The notes under the pieces: model-generated
Database searches by the model: none
The model's input: only the letters and a program-made list of their open reading frames with translations
What the model was told of the DNA's origin: nothing
Assembly: GCA_002432545.1 (NCBI GenBank)
Contig: DJFR01000054.1
Coordinates: forward strand, 14,543 to 21,062
Reading direction: 5' to 3'
DNA length: 6,520 bases
Origin: Flammeovirgaceae bacterium UBA5867
GTDB taxonomy: Bacteria; Bacteroidota; Bacteroidia; Cytophagales; Cyclobacteriaceae
Shown: positions 1 to 4,403 of the stretch, one piece after another
Layout of the letters: the number at the start of each line of letters is the position of its first letter
Numbering within the stretch: position 1 is the first letter of the stretch
Program-made: the position numbers and the translations under genes

Positions 1-551
1 TCTTCGCGGAAGAAGCGCTTGCGTATATACTCCAGCACATCGCATTCCTTATCAAAATTAAGCCCGCCTACTTTCAGTTTAATACATGTAAAGCCTTGCG
101 ATACTTTGTCGCTGATCTGGTGAAGCATAAAGTCCAGATCGCCCATCCAGATCAATCCATTTATCGGAATCGGTTTACCCTGAACAAAATCATTATCAAA
201 GATTACACGTTTGCCTCCGTTTTGCAGATCGAGTAAAGCAGTCTCGAGCCCGAACGTGATGGAAGGATACCCCGAGGGAATAATGTGTTGAAGTGTTGAG
301 GTGTTAAGGTGTTGATGTTGAGGAGACATCAGTTTATCAAGCGTTGCACGCAACGTTTGTTCGAAGTCGGGTTTGTCATCGATGCTGAGGCCGGGTAAGG
401 GGCCGCATTCGCCTATACCTACTATCTGCGGAGCGGTGTCGTTCCATACTTTAATAAACCACGAAGTCTTTTCACGCATAAGTCCGCGGGAGGTACGGGC
501 TTTGAAATTGAACTGAAAAGTTTTCTTCTGATACGATGCCTGTAGCGCCAT
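1..551 (-). CDS. menC: o-Succinylbenzoate synthase MenC, N-terminal 183 residues (3' end outside window)
   Basis: An enolase-superfamily enzyme that dehydrates SHCHC to o-succinylbenzoate in cytoplasmic menaquinone synthesis. The frame is open from the ATG at 551-549 to the left edge. An in-frame TGA at plus 582-584 with no other start between makes this the only ATG. The N-terminal capping domain covers about residues 1-120, with GIGECGPLPGLS at 45-56. FGLETALLDLQNGG (100-113) and INGLIWMG (130-137) are typical of Bacteroidetes MenC. The barrel then begins and holds the KxK pair of the superfamily in CIKLKVGG (K158 and K160); the second lysine is expected to be the catalytic base. The remaining metal ligands and the other catalytic lysine lie outside the window. 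Residues 79-89 (HQHLNTSTLQH) are low-complexity and come from an 8-bp tandem repeat, probably a surface loop extension. It is divergent from queA, with 51 bp between the starts. Other enolase-superfamily activities (dipeptide epimerase, N-acylamino acid racemase) are less likely given the INGLIWMG motif. Confidence 0.88.
   Translation of the reverse strand, partial: MALQASYQKKTFQFNFKARTSRGLMREKTSWFIKVWNDTAPQIVGIGECGPLPGLSIDDKPDFEQTLRATLDKLMSPQHQHLNTSTLQHIIPSGYPSITFGLETALLDLQNGGKRVIFDNDFVQGKPIPINGLIWMGDLDFMLHQISDKVSQGFTCIKLKVGGLNFDKECDVLEYIRKRFFRE
285..316. repeat. Imperfect 8-bp tandem repeat, four units, inside menC
   Basis: On the plus strand there are four adjacent 8-bp units of consensus GTGTTGAG, differing only at positions 6 and 8 of the unit. 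A decayed fifth unit may follow at 317-324. Because 8 is not a multiple of 3, three units (24 bp) are needed to return to the same frame. The menC coding strand reads through the array as residues 79-89, rich in His, Asn, Thr, Gln and Leu. It lies between the conserved N-terminal motif GIGECGPLPGLS and the FGLETALLDL helix, where an extra loop could be tolerated. Confidence 0.85.
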
Positions 552-587
552 GGTAAAAAATGAAAAACGAAAATAGTGTTTTCAGAT

Positions 588-595
588 TAACTTTG
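588..595 (+). promoter_or_regulatory. Possible -7 box (TAACTTTG) for queA
   Basis: TAACTTTG matches the Bacteroidetes primary-sigma -7 consensus TAnnTTTG exactly. It ends only 7 nt before the queA ATG at 603, so a transcript from it would have almost no leader. No convincing TTG-type -33 element is seen at the usual distance upstream, which is AT-rich. The match could be chance. The same 51-bp spacer must also hold the menC promoter, for which I see only a degenerate candidate. Confidence 0.3.
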
Positions 596-602
596 AGCGC
601 TT

Positions 603-1784
603 ATGAAAGAACTGAACATAAACGATTTTACATACGAACTGCCCTCAGACCGGATTGCACTATACCCGTTGGAGAAAAGAGATCAGTCCAAACTACTGGT
701 ATATCAACATGGTAAGATTGCACATGAACGGTTCCACTCGCTCGTTGATTTTCTTCCGGGCAACGCGCTGCTATTCTTCAACGACACCAAAGTAATTCCC
801 GCCCGACTGCATTTTGCAAAAGAGACAGGCGCTGTCATCGAGATTTTTTTGTTGCACCCGGTCAGTCCTTCATCGTTGGTGGCAGAAGCTATGCTGGCAC
901 AAACACAAAGTTCATGGAAATGTACCATCGGAAATCTGAAGCGTTGGAAAGATGATGTACTGGTAAAAGAGCTTGGTAACTCAACGCTCGAAGCACGCTT
1001 GCTCAACCGCGAAGAAGGGATTGTAGAATTTCGCTGGACGGAGAATATATCATTTGCCGAGATCATTACACGCTCGGGTGAAACTCCACTCCCCCCCTAC
1101 CTGAAACGCAAACCCGAAAGTACTGATCGCGATCGCTATCAAACGGTATATGCACACTATGAAGGAGCTGTTGCTGCACCTACTGCCGGCCTACATTTTA
1201 CAGGTGATATACTGCAGGCACTCAAGCAAAAAGGTATCTCCACCGATTATGTAACACTTCACGTAAGTGCGGGTACATTTCAACCGGTAAAAGTTCAGAA
1301 CGCAGCTGAACACACCATGCACAACGAGCAGGTGCTGGTTAGCCGAAATAACATCAACAACCTGTTACAGGGTAAATTTATTATACCGGTAGGCACAACC
1401 TCCATGCGCACGCTGGAAAGTCTATATTGGTATGGCGTCAAGTTGCACAACGATCCGGAGGCTATATTTACCATTCAGCAGCACGATCCGTATCAACCCC
1501 ACACATCGCTTCCCTCCACACAACAGGCCCTTGAAGCGGTGGCTGCCTATATGGATCGCAACCAACTGGATATACTCACGGGGGAGACTTCGATCTATAT
1601 TATGCCCGGCTATACATTCCGCATTTGTAAAGGACTTGTCACTAATTTTCACCAGCCCGGTTCTACGCTCATTTTATTGGTAGCTGCTTTTGTTGGCGAC
1701 AACTGGAAAACTATATATCAGCAAGCCCTTGCGAACGATTATCGCTTCTTAAGCTATGGCGACAGTTCGCTGCTGTTGCCCTAA
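603..1784 (+). CDS. queA: S-adenosylmethionine:tRNA ribosyltransferase-isomerase QueA
   Basis: Transfers and isomerises the ribosyl group of S-adenosylmethionine onto 7-aminomethyl-7-deazaguanine in tRNA, giving epoxyqueuosine at the wobble position of GUN-anticodon tRNAs. It is a cytoplasmic enzyme, complete at 393 residues; E. coli QueA is about 356. Family motifs run in order: YELPSDRIALYPLEKRDQSKLL (11-32, shown here by its family-typical spacing), FNDTKVIPARL (59-69), GETPLPPYLKR (159-169), RYQTVYA (178-184), EGAVAAPTAGLHFT (187-200), HVSAGTFQPV (220-229), HTMHNE (237-242), VGTTSMRTLES (263-273), GYTFRICKGLVTNFHQPGST (336-355) and RFLSYGDSSLL (381-391). The extra length lies mainly between VGTTSMRTLES and the GETSIYIMPGY strand (about 274-326), consistent with a lineage insertion. 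The ATG at 603 places YELPSDRIA at the usual distance from the N-terminus. There is no Shine-Dalgarno sequence. It stands alone, divergent from menC and convergent with the OmpA-family gene. No other queuosine gene is in the window. Confidence 0.97.
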   Translation: MKELNINDFTYELPSDRIALYPLEKRDQSKLLVYQHGKIAHERFHSLVDFLPGNALLFFNDTKVIPARLHFAKETGAVIEIFLLHPVSPSSLVAEAMLAQTQSSWKCTIGNLKRWKDDVLVKELGNSTLEARLLNREEGIVEFRWTENISFAEIITRSGETPLPPYLKRKPESTDRDRYQTVYAHYEGAVAAPTAGLHFTGDILQALKQKGISTDYVTLHVSAGTFQPVKVQNAAEHTMHNEQVLVSRNNINNLLQGKFIIPVGTTSMRTLESLYWYGVKLHNDPEAIFTIQQHDPYQPHTSLPSTQQALEAVAAYMDRNQLDILTGETSIYIMPGYTFRICKGLVTNFHQPGSTLILLVAAFVGDNWKTIYQQALANDYRFLSYGDSSLLLP

Positions 1785-1785
1785 A

Positions 1786-1817
1786 CAAAAACAGACTGCC
1801 CGGAAAGAGCAGTCTGT
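1786..1817 (-). terminator. Rho-independent terminator of the OmpA-family gene, possibly shared with queA
   Basis: A perfect 9-bp stem (ACAGACTGC at 1791-1799 with GCAGTCTGT at 1809-1817) encloses a 9-nt loop. Read on the minus strand, the hairpin is followed at once by TTTTTGTTT, so it is a good intrinsic terminator for the gene ending at 1843. On the plus strand the hairpin begins 6 bases after the queA stop, but the bases after it are not T-rich, so termination of queA here would be weaker or factor-assisted. Confidence 0.85.
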
Positions 1818-1842
1818 CTGATATGCTTAGTTACTATATATA

Positions 1843-4164
1843 CTACTTCACTTCGGCATTGAGATCTACAATTCTCACCTCCACGCGTCTGCCTTCTTCT
1901 TTGGTGGTGGCAATATCTTTTGTGGCTCCATAGCCTTTCGCTACAATGCGTCTTCTTACAACACCTTTGTGGTTGAAGTAATCGAGAATTACAATAGCAC
2001 GTTTGTTTGAAAGATCGCGGTTCATCTCTTCAGACCCTTCCGCAGAAGCAAAACCTGAAATCTCTACACCCAGGTCAGGATATTTACTTAACTCGGCCAA
2101 CACAGCATCCAGTTGGGCTTTGTATTGTGGCTTCAACTCACTCTTGCCTGCATCAAAGTATATTTTAGCAGCTTTGGTAAGCGCAGCTTTATCGAAGTTC
2201 GATTTTTTACCAGCCAGCTCTTTCTGTTTCTTCGCTTCTTCGGTAAACACAAATGTAGGCAGGGAGAATATAGTTTTACCATCTACTTTCTTCTGCTCAA
2301 ATTTACTTTCATCACTTTCATCGTAGTAATACGTGCGGGTTGCTACCTCGATGCGTGAGTTTTCTTTTTCGTTGAAGTTTACATCTTCAATCGGATCTTT
2401 CATCTGGATCAGATCGGTCAGGTAATTTATACCATCCTTATCACCGGAAGCCATCAGATCGAGCATCAGGTCATATACATCTACATTTCCGGTCTGTACC
2501 AGTTTCGCTTCATGCGTTTTGCGCAGGTTACTCTTCACATCCTGATCAGTATCGTAAAATGCATTCTTCACCTGTACCTCTTGTCCTACCACAACATCAA
2601 ACTGTTTTATAGTCTTCAGGTTGATCATCTGGTATAGTTCATAGAAGTAACTCTGGTTCGGTATATTGATGTTCAGAGTATACGGCAAAAATCCTTCTGA
2701 CTCAATCACAATATCATAATCGGTAGCCGGGGGAAGGATAACCAGGTAATTACCGGTTTCAGGATCCGGATCATATACGAAATCAAGTTTCTTATCAGTC
2801 TTGTTATCGATCACATAAAGTTTGGTCGGCATCGGTTTACCAGTCTCTGCATTCAGAATTTTACCCTTGATCATGGTAAGCGGAATATTGGCAGATTCAG
2901 CCGGCAGGTCCATATAGTATATATCCTGACCACCGTGGCCACCTTTACGATCGGATGAGAAGTACGCGCGTGTACCGTCAGCGATTAATGTAAAGTAGTT
3001 ATCATTTGCAGTCGTATTTACCGGGTAGCCCATGTTCTCCGGGTTACTCCAGGTTTTTTCAAGAAGTTTAGAGACGAAGATATCGCGTCCGCCCATCGAG
3101 TTGTGTCCATCCGAAGTAAAGAACAAAGTCTTTTGGTCCGGGTGAATAAACGGAGCATCTTCATTGGCTTTGGTGTTGACAGGCGCCCCGAGGTTTACCG
3201 GGTTGCTCCACGCTCCGTTTGCCTGCAAGGTTGTTCTATATATATCAAGTCCGCCAAGACCACCGAGGCGATCGCTTGCGAAATATATAGTCTTGCCATC
3301 CGGAGTTATACTGGCCGTTGATTCCAGGTATTTCGGTGTGTTTATATTCGGAGTCAGTAATCCGGGTTTTCCCCAGTTCTCACCGCTCTTCGTAATTTGA
3401 TATAGTCCCCCCGGATCAGTTGAACCTCCCATAAAGATCAGCATCTTTTGCCCGTCAGGCGAAATACCGGCAGTCCCTACGTTGTAATCGTGCGCAATCG
3501 GAATAACTTTTGGCTCACTCCACGATCCCTGGTTGTTATAGGTAATGTATATCTCTTCAATAAACTTATCGCCTGTACGCGTCTTGCCCGTGTTAGGTCG
3601 CAGCGCGGTATACGCCATCGCACTTTCATCGGCCGATACCACCGGGTTATACTCTGTAAATTCTGTATTTACCGTTGGTGAATTAAAGTAGTTGACTTTG
3701 AAATTGCGCGGTACCGACATAAGTACTACTGCGTTGTTGGCAGTTTGTATAGCATCATCGGCCATAGCCATGGCTTTTTTATCGGCCTTGTTACTTACTT
3801 CTTTAAATTTCGTGAAGTTCTCCAACGCCTTTTGCAGGTTTTCATCTTTCAGATAAATAGAGCCTAACTCAAAATAAAGCGTTGTAGGCCAGCCTTTACC
3901 GTTTTTGATCGCATACTCAAAAAACGGAATGGCTTTAATCTGCTCGTTAAGCTCCGGAGATTTTTCATAGCACACACCGGTTTTGTAATGCACCATCGGA
4001 TCTTTTTCTCCCGCCTGAATAGCTTCCAGGAACTTGGGAAGTGCGGCATCGTAACTCTTTACACTGAAATACCGTTCAGCCTCCGCCAGCACTTTGGAGC
4101 TTTGAGCAAACGAAGCTGTTGCAAAAAGTGAAAGTAGCAACACGTAAATGGTCTTCTTAATCAT
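1843..4164 (-). CDS. PorE-like exported multidomain protein: TPR, PD40 propeller, CRD, OmpA C-terminal domain
   Basis: Probably an envelope protein anchored to peptidoglycan in the periplasm. Residues 1-20 form a Sec signal peptide (two lysines, a leucine-rich core, ASFA before Q21); no lipobox cysteine is present. About 22-150 is a helical TPR region (for example RYFSVKSYDAALPKFLEAI and LYFELGSIYLKDENLQKAL). About 170-420 holds at least five PD40/WD40-like blades: SADESAMAY (177), SPDGQKMLI (235), TPDGKTIYFASDR (287), HPDQKTLFFTSDG (341), ADGTRAYFSSDR (395), several followed by GGxDIY/F. A carboxypeptidase-regulatory-like fold covers about 432-515. A middle region (about 520-660) fits no domain I can name. 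The OmpA peptidoglycan-binding domain is about 664-768, with NRDLSNKRA and GRRVEVRI. This order matches PorE of the type IX secretion system, but paralogues with the same architecture are common in Bacteroidetes, so a T9SS role is inference. The Asp of the usual GHTD motif is replaced (GFASAEGS). Confidence 0.93.
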   Translation of the reverse strand: MIKKTIYVLLLSLFATASFAQSSKVLAEAERYFSVKSYDAALPKFLEAIQAGEKDPMVHYKTGVCYEKSPELNEQIKAIPFFEYAIKNGKGWPTTLYFELGSIYLKDENLQKALENFTKFKEVSNKADKKAMAMADDAIQTANNAVVLMSVPRNFKVNYFNSPTVNTEFTEYNPVVSADESAMAYTALRPNTGKTRTGDKFIEEIYITYNNQGSWSEPKVIPIAHDYNVGTAGISPDGQKMLIFMGGSTDPGGLYQITKSGENWGKPGLLTPNINTPKYLESTASITPDGKTIYFASDRLGGLGGLDIYRTTLQANGAWSNPVNLGAPVNTKANEDAPFIHPDQKTLFFTSDGHNSMGGRDIFVSKLLEKTWSNPENMGYPVNTTANDNYFTLIADGTRAYFSSDRKGGHGGQDIYYMDLPAESANIPLTMIKGKILNAETGKPMPTKLYVIDNKTDKKLDFVYDPDPETGNYLVILPPATDYDIVIESEGFLPYTLNINIPNQSYFYELYQMINLKTIKQFDVVVGQEVQVKNAFYDTDQDVKSNLRKTHEAKLVQTGNVDVYDLMLDLMASGDKDGINYLTDLIQMKDPIEDVNFNEKENSRIEVATRTYYYDESDESKFEQKKVDGKTIFSLPTFVFTEEAKKQKELAGKKSNFDKAALTKAAKIYFDAGKSELKPQYKAQLDAVLAELSKYPDLGVEISGFASAEGSEEMNRDLSNKRAIVILDYFNHKGVVRRRIVAKGYGATKDIATTKEEGRRVEVRIVDLNAEVK

Positions 4165-4403
4165 ATGTTAACTGTATTTAACCTTCAATACTACAAAGAT
4201 TATGCACGATTTATATACGGTTTTTAGCCCATATCTTACACTAACCCAAGTTATTCCACCACCGCCCCGACATAAAAGGGTTACTTAAGATGAAAGTACT
4301 TAAAAAGCGGAACGGTAAGCAATTTAATAATAACCAAAATTATAGCAGTTTATAGGATTTTAGTTGGATAATTACCAATTTTAGGACTAATGGGGGAATT
4401 CTA
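4165..4403. other. Divergent intergenic region between the OmpA-family and transporter genes
   Basis: A 239-bp spacer that must carry promoters for both divergent genes. It is clearly more AT-rich than the genes, especially from about 4315 to 4390. Visible items are a short inverted repeat GTTAA-6 nt-TTAAC at 4167-4182 in the leader of the minus-strand gene, possible minus-strand -7 boxes at 4194-4202 and 4335-4342, and a 21-codon reading frame at 4290-4355. I found no TTTG on the plus strand, so no consensus -7 box for the transporter gene. No RNA gene, riboswitch or strong terminator hairpin is apparent. Confidence 0.6.
4194..4202 (-). promoter_or_regulatory. Possible -7 box (TAATCTTTG) for the OmpA-family gene
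   Basis: On the minus strand TAATCTTTG resembles the Bacteroidetes -7 consensus TAnnTTTG, with one extra base between the TA and TTTG parts. It lies 29 bases upstream of the ATG at 4164, giving a short leader of roughly 20-25 nt. No clear TTG element is seen at the expected -33 distance. A better-matching box, TAATTTTG, lies at 4335-4342 on the same strand but would imply a leader of about 165 nt. Neither is certain. Confidence 0.3.

Noticed and set aside
704..1066. Open frame of 120 codons on the minus strand inside queA.
   Set aside because: Lies fully opposite a clear QueA; its translation has no recognisable motif and a shadow-like composition.
1091..1097. Run of seven C in queA, and a run of seven T at 844-850, as possible phase-variation tracts.
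   Set aside because: The frame is intact through both; the C run encodes the conserved PLPPY motif and both are short for a slippage switch.
1129..1136. GCGATCGC octamer (the HIP1 sequence of cyanobacteria), also at 3268-3275.
   Set aside because: Only two copies, both within coding sequence; the protein content is Bacteroidetes-like, not cyanobacterial. Two copies are slightly more than expected but not convincing.
4167..4182. GTTAA-6 nt-TTAAC inverted repeat in the leader of the OmpA-family gene as a regulator site.
   Set aside because: Five-base AT-rich arms and a single copy; recorded in the intergenic entry but too weak to call an operator.
4338..4373. AATTAT ... ATAATT inverted repeat and repeated ATTTTAG-like words in the AT-rich spacer as an operator or hairpin.
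   Set aside because: Six-base arms of pure A/T separated by about 24 bases are expected by chance in such AT-rich sequence.
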